Part shown: piece after piece, positions 44,554 to 53,511 of the stretch
Layout: each line of letters starts with the position of its first letter
Position numbering within the stretch: position 1 is the first letter of the stretch
Assembly: GCF_024171815.1 (NCBI RefSeq)
Contig: NZ_JAMTCJ010000001.1
Coordinates: 1,357,027-1,421,026 of the forward strand
Length of the DNA: 64,000 nucleotides
Reading direction: 5' to 3'
DNA from: Williamsia maris
GTDB lineage: Bacteria > Actinomycetota > Actinomycetes > Mycobacteriales > Mycobacteriaceae
Notes under the pieces: generated by a model
Told to the model about the DNA's origin: nothing
The model's input: only the letters and a program-made list of their open reading frames with translations
The model's database searches: none
Position numbers and translations under genes: made by a program

Positions 44554-45401
44554 CCGGAGAGGTGAAAGTTGCCGGTGACGCCGTAGACCGCGAGCGAGAT
44601 CAACAGCGTGACGCTGACGACGACAATGAGTGATGTGCGCACGGCCCGGCCGACAGCGCGGCCGACGCCGTCGGGTCCACCCGAGGCGGTGAAGCCGTAG
44701 AACGTGTGCACGAGCATGACGGCCAAGCCCATCGCGATGGCCTGGAGGAACGACCACAGCAGGTCCACTGGCTGTAGGAATGTCGAGAAGTAGTGGTCGT
44801 AGAGTCCACCGGATTGCCCGTAGATGATGACGGTGGCGAACCTGCAGGCGAAGAACGACGCGATGACCGACATGGAGTAGAGCGGGATGATGACGATGGT
44901 GCCTGCGATGATCCGGGTGCTGATCAGGAACGGGATCGGTCGGATGCCCATGGTTTCGAGTGCGTCGATCTCTTCGCTGATCCGCATGGCGCCGAGTTGC
45001 GCGGTGGCGCCGGCGCCGATGGTGGCGGCGAGGCCGATTCCGGCGATGACGGGAGCGGCGACGCGGACGTTGACAAAGGCTGCGAGGAAGCCGGTGAGTG
45101 ATTCGATGCCGATGTTGCCCAGGGAGCTGTAGCCCTGGATCGCGATCGTGCCACCGGTGAACAGAGTCAGGGTGGACACGATGATGACGGTTCCGCCGAT
45201 GACCGCCAACGCTCCGGTGCCCATGCCGATCTCGGCCATCAGGCGGATCACGTCTTTGCGGTAGAGACGTAGGGCGGTGGGGATCGCGCGGATAGCGAGG
45301 ACGAAGAACTCCATCTCCGCGCCGACGCGGTCGACCGCTGACGATGCACGGCGGAGTTCCCGGCGGGTCCGTGTGAGCTGATCGGATGCTGCGAGCACCA
45401 T
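44550..45401 (-). CDS. yrbE4B: YrbE/MlaE-type permease, second subunit
   Basis: A 283-residue permease with about six membrane helices and the MlaE pattern, including GIGLAATIGAGATAQLGAMRISEEIDALETMGI. In the inner membrane it pairs with the first YrbE and an MceG-type ATPase encoded elsewhere; no mceG is in this window. It starts 6 bases after the stop of the first subunit gene. Confidence 0.93.
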   Translation of the reverse strand: MVLAASDQLTRTRRELRRASSAVDRVGAEMEFFVLAIRAIPTALRLYRKDVIRLMAEIGMGTGALAVIGGTVIIVSTLTLFTGGTIAIQGYSSLGNIGIESLTGFLAAFVNVRVAAPVIAGIGLAATIGAGATAQLGAMRISEEIDALETMGIRPIPFLISTRIIAGTIVIIPLYSMSVIASFFACRFATVIIYGQSGGLYDHYFSTFLQPVDLLWSFLQAIAMGLAVMLVHTFYGFTASGGPDGVGRAVGRAVRTSLIVVVSVTLLISLAVYGVTGNFHLSG

Positions 45402-45407
45402 GTTCCT

Positions 45408-46241
45408 TTATCCCCCTGTGACTTTCACGCCGATGGCGGTGACGATGGTGTTGACGACGAACAGTCCGATGAAGGCGTAGACGACTGTCTCGTTGACGGC
45501 TTCTCCAACGCCTTTGGGTCCGCCGCGGGCGGTGAGTCCGCGGTAGCAGCCGACGAGGCCGGCGAGGATTCCGAACAGGCCGGCTTTGACCACGGCGATG
45601 GCGAGTTCGCCCAGCCCGGTCAGCAGCGTCAGGTTCGCGACGAAAGCGCCGGGGTTCGCGTGTTGGAAGAGCACCGAGAACGCGAACCCACCGACGATCC
45701 CGATGGTGCAGACCAGCCCGTTGAGCAGTACGGCCACGAATCCCGACGCCCATACCCGGGGAACCACGAGGCGCTTGACGGGGTCGACGCCCATCACTTC
45801 GAGGGCGGCGATCTCGTCGTGGATGGTCCGCGATCCGAGATCGGCACAGATTGCGGTGGCTCCGGCGCCGGCCACGATGAGAACCGTTACCAGCGGGCCG
45901 ATCTGGGTGACGGTGCCGAACGCGGCGCTGGCACCGCTGAGGTCCGCCGCGCCGATCTCCTTGAGCAGGATGTTGAGGATGAAGGTCACCAGCACCGTGA
46001 ACGGGATGGCCACGAGCACGGTCGGCAGAGTGGACACCCGTGCGATGAACCACGTCTGATCGATGAACTCGCGGAACTGGATCGGCCGTGCGAGGGAGTA
46101 GCGGAAGGTATCGAGGGTCATGGCGTAGAAGCCGCCCATGCCGTCGACCCCACCGCGGACTCGTCGCCGCGCGTTGCCGGAGATCGCCGCCAAACGCTGC
46201 GTCACGGCGGCGCCGCCGCCGCGCTGTTGGAGGTCGGTCAT
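45408..46241 (-). CDS. yrbE4A: YrbE/MlaE-type permease, first subunit
   Basis: A 277-residue permease with the MlaE motifs AGAGATAICADLGSRTIHDEIAALEVMGVDP and a C-terminal GGPKGVGEAVNETVVYAF. It is the first gene of the mce operon. The perfect KstR box (46296-46309) lies 55 bases upstream of the start at 46241, which supports assignment as mce4 (cholesterol uptake). Confidence 0.93.
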   Translation of the reverse strand: MTDLQQRGGGAAVTQRLAAISGNARRRVRGGVDGMGGFYAMTLDTFRYSLARPIQFREFIDQTWFIARVSTLPTVLVAIPFTVLVTFILNILLKEIGAADLSGASAAFGTVTQIGPLVTVLIVAGAGATAICADLGSRTIHDEIAALEVMGVDPVKRLVVPRVWASGFVAVLLNGLVCTIGIVGGFAFSVLFQHANPGAFVANLTLLTGLGELAIAVVKAGLFGILAGLVGCYRGLTARGGPKGVGEAVNETVVYAFIGLFVVNTIVTAIGVKVTGG

Positions 46242-46295
46242 CGTCGCGGTCGCCGATCGGTCACGGTGGGCGGCCGGCGGACGCCGACCCTCAGG

Positions 46296-46309
46296 TAGAA
46301 CACGTTACA
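46296..46309. promoter_or_regulatory. KstR box upstream of the mce operon
   Basis: TAGAACACGTTACA fits the published KstR consensus TNNAACNNGTTNNA at every fixed position. KstR represses cholesterol-catabolic genes, including mce4, in mycobacteria and rhodococci. The adjacent AT-rich stretch with ATAATTAT (46321-46328) may belong to the divergent tetR promoter or operator. Confidence 0.75.
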
Positions 46310-46403
46310 TTTCAGGTGCAATAATTATCACGCGTTTGATGTTTTTGATTCGTCGCGAGAGAGATGGGGTTCCGGCCGACGACGAACTGCGATGATGTGA
46401 GCA

Positions 46404-47036
46404 ATGGAATCGGATAAAGCCGTCCCCACCGGAGGACGCCGGAACGTCAAACGTGGGCAGGAACGCGCGGATCGGACGCGCGATCTCGTGATCGCCGAGA
46501 CCATCTCCTGCATCCGCGAGGAGGGGTTCGCCGCCGCGAGCACCCGGCGAATCATCGAACGGGCAGGCCTGACGTCAGGTGTCATCCAGTATCACTTCGG
46601 TACTCGTGACGGGTTGCTCACCGCGGTGGTCGATTTCGCGTTGGCGCGACTGGTCAGCTCCATCGGCGAGTTGACCACGTCCGTCGAGGGCGTCGACGAC
46701 CCGGATCAGCGGCTGCGGACGTTGGCGCAGACGGCCTGGTCGACGTTCAACAGCCCGGCATCGATGGCGGCGCTGGAGATACTGATCGCGACCCGCTCGA
46801 TACGGGACCGTCTCGATGTCGACAACCTCGAGGTACTCATCCCCGGGCTGGCCCGGATCAGCCAACTGGTCGGCGACTCCACCCACGCCACCGCGATCGG
46901 CAACCTGCTGTGGGCAGCGCCGGTCGGACTGATGGTGGCCGAGCTCGTCGTCCAGTTCCCTCCGCCTACGCAGCCAGAACAACACGCGTTCGCACAGCTG
47001 TTGATCGATCATCGCCACCGGGGACTACCCAGCTGA
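46404..47036 (+). CDS. TetR-family regulator divergent from the mce operon
   Basis: A 210-residue regulator with the TetR helix-turn-helix (FAAASTRRIIERAGLTSGVIQYHFGTRDGLLTAVV). The C-terminal domain is helical with no recognisable ligand motif. It is not an obvious KstR or KstR2 orthologue from its helix-turn-helix alone. The position, divergent from yrbEA, suggests it adds local control of the mce operon. Confidence 0.9.
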   Translation: MESDKAVPTGGRRNVKRGQERADRTRDLVIAETISCIREEGFAAASTRRIIERAGLTSGVIQYHFGTRDGLLTAVVDFALARLVSSIGELTTSVEGVDDPDQRLRTLAQTAWSTFNSPASMAALEILIATRSIRDRLDVDNLEVLIPGLARISQLVGDSTHATAIGNLLWAAPVGLMVAELVVQFPPPTQPEQHAFAQLLIDHRHRGLPS

Positions 47037-47068
47037 TCCCGACCTGCTCATGCAGTGGCTGCGTGCGT

Positions 47069-48196
47069 CTACCCGTCTGTCCTGTAGTCGGCGACCGCAG
47101 AGGTATCGCCCCACTTCGCCGACGCTGCCGCCCACGGGTTCACCGGCTGGGACGGGTCGACGACGTCGGGGACGAAGCGACGTCGGGCGTTGGCCACCAG
47201 CGGCGCCACACACCGGAGTAGATGTCGCCGCCATCCCATCCTGGAGCTCAACACGGCCAGCACGTCCGGGAATGTCTGAGTCTGGAACCGCAAGGCGTGC
47301 TGCGCCTCCGACGTGTCCATCCAGTCCGTGGCGAACCACGCCCCGTCGTCGGTCGGGTCACCGAGGGCGGAGTCGGCGATGACCCCGGGCAGCCCCATCG
47401 CCGCGGACACTCGGTGTGCCACATCCTGATGCCGGATCCGGTGCGAGTCGTCCCCGCCGATCAAGAAGCACCTGCCCACCACGGGAGTTTCGGTGGCCGC
47501 GGCGAACGCCCGGGCAACGTCGCCCACTGACACCGTCTGCAATCGGCCGTCGCCGGGCAGCATCCGGTCGAAAGTGGTCAAGTCGCCGTTCGGCTGGAGG
47601 TTCGGGTGGTCGTCGAGAACCCCGCCGAGCCGCAGGATCAGCCACTGCGAGCGGGCATCACGCACGATCCGCTCGGCGATCGTCTTGTGGTGCCCGTAGA
47701 CATCGACCGGCGACAGAGGGGTCGCCGGGGTCAGCAGATCGTCGGTGCTGTGGGGATTCCGCGGGCCGTAGACGGCGACGCTCGACGCCAGGATGAATCG
47801 GCAGCCGTCATCGACCTGGTCGGCCGCGGCAACGAGGTGGTCGGTCGCCATCACGTTCACGCGGTACGCCATCGCCGGGTTCGCATAGCAGAACGGGGGG
47901 ATGATCGCGGCAAGGTGGATCACTGCGACCGGGTTCGCTCCTGAGACCAGCGCTGCGGCCGAGAACTGGTCGGCGAGGTCGGCCCAGACGAACTCGACGG
48001 AGCCAGGGCTCCGTCTTCCGCGTCGGGTGACAGTCGTTGCCGCTCTGCGATTGTCGACCGTGTCCAGATCGGTTGCGACCACGTGGCGTCCTCGCGAGAG
48101 GAGCTCGCTCACCACCGCTGTGCCGACGAGGCCGCATGCCCCGGTGACGACTACGCTGCCACTTGGCGTCTCGGTACTGTCGCTGGTGGTTGTCAT
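47069..48196 (-). CDS. Extended SDR (NAD-dependent epimerase/dehydratase or 3beta-HSD-like)
   Basis: A 375-residue extended SDR: TGACGLVGTAVVSELL near the N-terminus (GxxGxxG at 19-25), the HLAAIIPP motif, catalytic Ser139, Tyr167 and Lys171 (VYGHHK), and a C-terminal substrate region. Extended SDRs include nucleotide-sugar epimerases and 3beta-hydroxysteroid dehydrogenases; sequence alone does not decide. It overlaps the acyl-CoA synthetase gene by 4 bp and closes the ABC-transporter operon. Confidence 0.85.
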   Translation of the reverse strand: MTTTSDSTETPSGSVVVTGACGLVGTAVVSELLSRGRHVVATDLDTVDNRRAATTVTRRGRRSPGSVEFVWADLADQFSAAALVSGANPVAVIHLAAIIPPFCYANPAMAYRVNVMATDHLVAAADQVDDGCRFILASSVAVYGPRNPHSTDDLLTPATPLSPVDVYGHHKTIAERIVRDARSQWLILRLGGVLDDHPNLQPNGDLTTFDRMLPGDGRLQTVSVGDVARAFAAATETPVVGRCFLIGGDDSHRIRHQDVAHRVSAAMGLPGVIADSALGDPTDDGAWFATDWMDTSEAQHALRFQTQTFPDVLAVLSSRMGWRRHLLRCVAPLVANARRRFVPDVVDPSQPVNPWAAASAKWGDTSAVADYRTDG

Positions 48197-49950
48197 GATT
48201 GCAGGGGCCGTTCTGTTGTGGCGACACCGGCGGAATGTCGCTGGTATTCGTCGCGGAGTAGTCGTTTGAGCACTTTGCCGGTCGCCGTACGCGGCATGCG
48301 GGCAGTTCTCATCTGAACCGCGGACGGGATCTTGTACTCCGGAAGGGTCGTCCGGGCGATCACCAGGACGTCCTCTACGTCGACAGTGATGCCATCTGCC
48401 GGGGAGACTGCGACAACAAGTCGTTCCCCCAGCCTGTCGTCGGGGACGCCGAACGCCGCGACCTCCTCGAACAGTCCAGAGGCGGCTATGACCGCCTCCA
48501 CCTCGGCGCATGAGATGTTCTCACCGGCTGAGATGACGATGTCCTTCTTGCGGTCGACGATGTGGACCAGGTTGTACTCGTCGACATAGCCGACATCACC
48601 TGTGCGAAGCCATCCGTCGACAAACGCCTCGCGCGTCTCGGCGGGCCGACCTACATACTCGGACATGACTTGTCCGCCGCGAATTTCGAGCTCGCCGACC
48701 TCCCCGGTCTGGAGAACGGCGCCACCGTCGGTGACCCGGACATCCATGGTGGGGCTCATCGGACCCGACGTGGTCGGGATGGCGCGGAGGATCTGGCCGT
48801 TGGCAGTACAGACACTCCCCCCGACTTCTGTCATCCCCCATCCCGCGCTGCGTTGCGCATTCGGCAGACCGGTGGAGATCTTCGCCGTGACATTGGGCGG
48901 AGTCGCCTGCCCACCGGGGACCACGTTGATCAGCGAGCTCAGCGCAACGTCGCTACCGGGGACCGACAGCAGCTCGTCGACGGTCAGCGGCGGGCCGGCC
49001 ATCAACGTCAGGCCGTTCTCTGAGATGAGCCGCACTGCCTCCTCCGGGGACCACCTCGGCATCGTGGCGATCACCCCGCCGGAATTCATCGTCACCATCA
49101 GCGCTGCGATTCCGGAGACGTGAAAGAGCGGGAAGACGAGCAGCGTTGACACGGTCGGCATCAGCGGCCTCATGTCGGCGATGGGGATGCTGTAGGTCCG
49201 GGAGGCGAACTCGAGATTGACGTCGGTCACGAAACGCATGTTGTGCACCACCGTCCCCATCGCACGGTGCGACAGCGCAACACCTTTGGCGCGTCCCGAC
49301 GTGCCCGAGGTGAACAGGATCACGCTCGTCTCGTCCGGGTGCGCGGATGCCTGTGGGGCGTCCTCGACCGCTCGGTCGATGAGGTCGTCGATGGACCGGA
49401 CGTCGGTGTCGGCCTGCCCGGCGTCCACGGTCACCAGACATGCGACCGTGCCGATGGTCTGCAGCTGGTCGATCCTCTTGCCGTCGGCGAGGACCACCGC
49501 GCAGGGCACGTCGGCGAGAGCGTCGCGAGTCTCGCTCACCGATGCGCGGCTGTTGAGCAGGACGGCCACGGCTCCGATCCTGATCGCGGCGAACAGGGCG
49601 ACGAGGTAGTCGGCCCGGTTGAGCATCATGATCCCCACGCGGTCGGCGGCAGTGATTCCGAGCTCATGGTGGAGGCTCCACGCCAGCCGCCGGGAGCGGG
49701 CGAACACCTCGGAATAGGTGTACGACCCACCGTGGCCGATCGTCAGTGATCGTGGTCCGTGTCGGTCCTCGAAGTCGGAGACGATCGCGTCGAGCGTCGG
49801 TGACGCATGTCGGAAGTGTCGAACCGTTCCGCTGCCGTGCGGCGACGGGGTCTCGATCATCTCGTAGTCGGCGCCCGAACGGGTCAGGCCGTCGACGATG
49901 TCGTCGTATGCCGATGTGACCGCCGCTGGGTCCTCGTTGATTGTCGTCAT
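48193..49950 (-). CDS. Acyl-CoA synthetase (AMP-dependent ligase)
   Basis: A 585-residue member of the ANL family: ATP motif VILFTSGTSGRAKGVALSH, GWGMTEVGGSV, GWLRTGDVGYVDEYNLVHIVDRKKD, and catalytic lysine in TATGKVLKRLL near the C-terminus. It should activate an organic acid to its CoA thioester via an acyl-AMP. Co-transcription with a Liv-type importer suggests that the imported compound is the substrate. Confidence 0.92.
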   Translation of the reverse strand: MTTINEDPAAVTSAYDDIVDGLTRSGADYEMIETPSPHGSGTVRHFRHASPTLDAIVSDFEDRHGPRSLTIGHGGSYTYSEVFARSRRLAWSLHHELGITAADRVGIMMLNRADYLVALFAAIRIGAVAVLLNSRASVSETRDALADVPCAVVLADGKRIDQLQTIGTVACLVTVDAGQADTDVRSIDDLIDRAVEDAPQASAHPDETSVILFTSGTSGRAKGVALSHRAMGTVVHNMRFVTDVNLEFASRTYSIPIADMRPLMPTVSTLLVFPLFHVSGIAALMVTMNSGGVIATMPRWSPEEAVRLISENGLTLMAGPPLTVDELLSVPGSDVALSSLINVVPGGQATPPNVTAKISTGLPNAQRSAGWGMTEVGGSVCTANGQILRAIPTTSGPMSPTMDVRVTDGGAVLQTGEVGELEIRGGQVMSEYVGRPAETREAFVDGWLRTGDVGYVDEYNLVHIVDRKKDIVISAGENISCAEVEAVIAASGLFEEVAAFGVPDDRLGERLVVAVSPADGITVDVEDVLVIARTTLPEYKIPSAVQMRTARMPRTATGKVLKRLLRDEYQRHSAGVATTERPLQS

Positions 49951-49960
49951 GGGTTTCTTT

Positions 49961-50674
49961 TCAGTCCTGGCCCAGGTAGGCGCGTTCGAGCGGAGTCATG
50001 TCGGCCGCCAGCGAGGAGGCGTCGGCTTCGAGGACGATCTGTCCGTGCACGAGGACGACGGCTCGATCGGCCACGCTGAGCGCGAGGTGGACGTGTTGCT
50101 CGACGATGACGACGGCTGCCCCAGCGTCGGCCACCGACCGCAGGACCGGCAGGATCGACTCGACGACGATCGGCGCCAGACCCATGCTGAGTTCGTCGAG
50201 CAGAAGCACTTTCGGTGTCTGCACCAGGGCCCGCGCGATGGCAAGCATCTGCTGCTCACCTCCCGACAGGTCGCCCGCGGCGACCTTCATGCGCGACCGC
50301 AGCGCAGGAAAATGATCAATCGCATTGTCGATCAGTTCTTTCGACCGGTGACCTCTCCGCGGTGCCGCCAGCCGCAGGTTCTGCTCTGTGGTCAACCTAC
50401 GGAACAGCGCGCGGTCGTCCGGCACCAGGACGAGGCCTGCCTGTACGGCTGCGCGTGCGTTCCCGGATCGAATCCGATGTCCGCCGACCGAGACGGAGCC
50501 GCCCTTGCGAGGGAGCAGGCCTGCCATGGTCGTCAGGCTGGTCGTCTTCCCGGATCCGTTGGGGCCCATGAGGGCGACGATCTCGCCTTCGGACACGGAC
50601 AGGTCGAGGTCACGAACGCAAGGGCTGCCGGTTCCGTGGCCGGCCGTCATACCCTCGCAATGCAAAGCCGTCAT
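49961..50674 (-). CDS. livF: ABC transporter ATPase, LivF-like
   Basis: A 237-residue LivF-type ATPase: Walker A GPNGSGKTT, signature LSGGEQQML, Walker B VLLLDELSMGLAP and switch EQHVH. It pairs with the LivG domain of the fused protein upstream; the ATG overlaps its stop (ATGA). It powers import in the Liv/Urt class of ABC transporters. Confidence 0.94.
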   Translation of the reverse strand: MTALHCEGMTAGHGTGSPCVRDLDLSVSEGEIVALMGPNGSGKTTSLTTMAGLLPRKGGSVSVGGHRIRSGNARAAVQAGLVLVPDDRALFRRLTTEQNLRLAAPRRGHRSKELIDNAIDHFPALRSRMKVAAGDLSGGEQQMLAIARALVQTPKVLLLDELSMGLAPIVVESILPVLRSVADAGAAVVIVEQHVHLALSVADRAVVLVHGQIVLEADASSLAADMTPLERAYLGQD

Positions 50675-53460
50675 GATGGCGCCCCTTCACCGACAGGTGC
50701 CGCCGACGGCTCAGAAAGCACGGTCGGCGGACCGGTCTCAGACGAGGCGAGGTGCGGTGTGCCGAGGTACGCCGCGATCACGTCCGGGTTCGAACGGACC
50801 TGCGCAGGTGTGCCGGCGGCGATGACGGCACCGAGGTCGAGGACGATGATCCGATCACATATGCCCATGACCAGGTCCATATCGTGATCGACGATCACGA
50901 TGCTGACGTCCGACGACCGGGTCGCCCGCAGACGCTCACCAAGCCAACCGCTCTCGGTACTGTCCAGACCGGCTGCCGGCTCGTCGAGTAGGGCAACACG
51001 CGGACGCCCGACCAACACCCGAGCCACCGATACGAGTTGCCGTTGCCCCTGGGACAGATCGGCCGCATCCGTGTCGGCGAAGGCCTCGATTCCGAGTAGC
51101 CGCATCACTTCATCCACCTGCTCGTCGGTCTCGCCACGTGCGGATCGCGCACCGACGGTGATGTTCTCGGCCACCGAGAGATCCTCGTAGAGTTCGATGT
51201 TCTGGAACGTTCTCCCCAGGCCGGCCCGACTACGACGATGCGGAGCACGTCCACTGACGGCCTCGCCGTCCACCGCGACAACACCTGATGCCGTGACGAA
51301 GCCACCGAGGGCATCGATCAGTGTGGTCTTTCCCGCGCCGTTGGGACCGATGATCCCGACGATTTCTCCCTGGTACACCTCGAAGTTGACATCGTTCACT
51401 GCGGTGACTGCGCCATAGCGAACCGTGATGTTCTGCGCTGACAACACCACGTCGCGCGCCCCCGACTCGACGGCTTGGACGACCGGCACAATCGTCGCTG
51501 ATGCCGCGGGCGCAAGCGGCGTGTGAGGTGTGGCGTGCCTGCGATGCAGAGTGATTCGATGCAGTAGACCCGCGAGCCCATCGGGTTGGGTCACGACGAC
51601 GAAAACCAGCAGCAGCCCGCTGAGCAGTGAATAGTAGTCACCCGAGGACAGGTATCGATCACTGAGCAGATAGACCACGCCGCCCGGAGCCAAGACTCCG
51701 GCTAGAAGCGCCCCGGTCACTGAGGTCACTCCGGCGATGTAGGCCACGGCAAAGATGCCGAGGCCGATGAACACCCCGTAGCTCCCGGCTGTGGCGACGG
51801 TCTGCTGATACGCAAGGAGCGAGCCCCCGAGGCCGGCGATGAACGATGCGATCGCAAAGGCCGCCAGCTTGGTCACTCCCACGTTGATTCCCGACGCTGC
51901 TGCCGAGCGCTCGTTGGCGCGGACGGCAAGCATGGACGCTCCCAACCGGCTGCGCCGTAGGGTGACGACACCGCACGCGCAGGCCAGGAGAAAGATCAGG
52001 CACACGATTCCGAACGCGATGCGTGGATAGCCCTCGCCTGCGCCGATTCCCACGTCGAGACCGAACAGGGAAGGACTGGGGATCGGCGCCCCCTGTAGAC
52101 CGCCGTTCAACGACGGGTTGGTGAACCACACCGCCTCGACGAACACCGCGAGCGCGAGAGTCGCCACCATCAGCGGCAGGCCGCGCACGCGCAGGGCCGG
52201 GAGTCCGATGACGACACCGATGATCATGGCGACGGCAGCCGCGAGGAGCGGTGCGACAGGAAACGGGATTCCGAGCCCGTCACCCAAGCGGCTCAGTGAG
52301 TAGGCGCCGGTGCCCGCCAGCGCGAGTTGCGCGAGCGACACCTGCCCGCCGTAGCCGGTGACCACCACCTGGGAGAGCGCGATGACTGCCGAGATCATCG
52401 TGATGATGACCGCCAGACGCATGCTCCTCGACGTGGCGAAGAGAGCGACCACCGCGACAACGACGCAAGCAATGGTCGGCAGCACCGGCCGACCGGGGCG
52501 GGGCGACTTGCCGAGGTCGTGTTGGATGACCGTCCCGCGGCCGGGCAGGGACCGACCCCGCAGGAGCAGAAACGCCAGGATGAGAACGAGTGGAACAGCC
52601 TCGGCCACGCCGGCATCGGGTAGCCAGCTCACCGAGACCTGGAGATTCGTGGCCTCGGACTGCAGCATGCCGATGGCCAGCCCCGCGCCGACGGTGAGGC
52701 CGATGCCGGAGAAGTTCCCCACCAGTGCGGCCGCGAGAGCAGGGACGATGAACAGGGTGTAGGCCACCGGGTTCAACGGCACGATCGGCGCGATGATGAC
52801 ACCGCCTACGCCGGCAACGGCGGACGACAACGCCCAGTTGACGATCGCGATCCGGTTCGGCGACAACCCTGTCACCACAGCACCTTTTTCAGATTCTGAA
52901 GCGGCTTCCGTCGCCAGCCCGAATCGCGAATAGCGAAGGCCGATTCCGGCGCACACGGCCAGTCCGATGACCACGGCGGCCAGCAGCAGTCGATCGGTCG
53001 GCACTGCGTTTCCGCCGATGGAGATCGTGTCCGTCTTGAACATCGGACCCACTGTGGGGGCGTCCGACCCCACCCGCAGCGCGATGAGCGCCTGCAGGAC
53101 CAGCATCACGCCGATCGCGGCCACCGCCTTCGCCAATGCCGGCGCGGCGCGGAGCGGACCGAACACGACCAGATAGAGCACGACGCCGAGAAGAGCCGAG
53201 ATGGCGACCGAGATCAGCAGCGCAGGGAAGATCGGCATCGGGCCACCGAGATCGATCGTCCCCGGGAGCCCCGGAATCGGATTGAGGAGATCACCCTGGC
53301 GGAGGAAGGCAAAGTTGTAGGCCGCGTACAGCGCAACTGCGCCCGTGGAGAAGTTGATGACCCCTGAGCTCTTGAAGGTCATCACCAGAGCGAGACCAAG
53401 CGCTGCGTATACCGCGCCGTTTCCGAGTCCGAGGACGAGAAACGCGAAATCCTGTGTCAT
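50671..53460 (-). CDS. Fused LivH-LivM-LivG ABC transporter protein
   Basis: A single 929-residue open frame joins three normally separate subunits. Residues 1-310 are a LivH permease (LGLGNGAVYAALGLALVMTF onward, about 8 helices); about 330-625 a LivM permease (GGQVSLAQLALAGTGAYSLSRL, GLPALRVRGLPLMVATLALAVF); about 668-915 a LivG ATPase (Walker A GPNGAGKTT near 703, signature LSQGQRQLVS near 800, Walker B VALLDEPAAGLD). No frameshift or internal stop is seen. The linkers are about 20 and 40 residues. LivF and the binding protein remain separate genes. Confidence 0.92.
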   Translation of the reverse strand: MTQDFAFLVLGLGNGAVYAALGLALVMTFKSSGVINFSTGAVALYAAYNFAFLRQGDLLNPIPGLPGTIDLGGPMPIFPALLISVAISALLGVVLYLVVFGPLRAAPALAKAVAAIGVMLVLQALIALRVGSDAPTVGPMFKTDTISIGGNAVPTDRLLLAAVVIGLAVCAGIGLRYSRFGLATEAASESEKGAVVTGLSPNRIAIVNWALSSAVAGVGGVIIAPIVPLNPVAYTLFIVPALAAALVGNFSGIGLTVGAGLAIGMLQSEATNLQVSVSWLPDAGVAEAVPLVLILAFLLLRGRSLPGRGTVIQHDLGKSPRPGRPVLPTIACVVVAVVALFATSRSMRLAVIITMISAVIALSQVVVTGYGGQVSLAQLALAGTGAYSLSRLGDGLGIPFPVAPLLAAAVAMIIGVVIGLPALRVRGLPLMVATLALAVFVEAVWFTNPSLNGGLQGAPIPSPSLFGLDVGIGAGEGYPRIAFGIVCLIFLLACACGVVTLRRSRLGASMLAVRANERSAAASGINVGVTKLAAFAIASFIAGLGGSLLAYQQTVATAGSYGVFIGLGIFAVAYIAGVTSVTGALLAGVLAPGGVVYLLSDRYLSSGDYYSLLSGLLLVFVVVTQPDGLAGLLHRITLHRRHATPHTPLAPAASATIVPVVQAVESGARDVVLSAQNITVRYGAVTAVNDVNFEVYQGEIVGIIGPNGAGKTTLIDALGGFVTASGVVAVDGEAVSGRAPHRRSRAGLGRTFQNIELYEDLSVAENITVGARSARGETDEQVDEVMRLLGIEAFADTDAADLSQGQRQLVSVARVLVGRPRVALLDEPAAGLDSTESGWLGERLRATRSSDVSIVIVDHDMDLVMGICDRIIVLDLGAVIAAGTPAQVRSNPDVIAAYLGTPHLASSETGPPTVLSEPSAAPVGEGAPS

Positions 53461-53511
53461 GAATATGGTCGGTCGGGCGCCACGGATTTCCGCGCCGCCC
53501 GACCACTCCGA

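Noticed and set aside
43372..46053. An 893-codon frame extending MceA upstream
   Set aside because: The upstream two thirds are Arg/His-rich antisense-like translation of the two yrbE genes; MceA starts at 44553 with an ATGA overlap.
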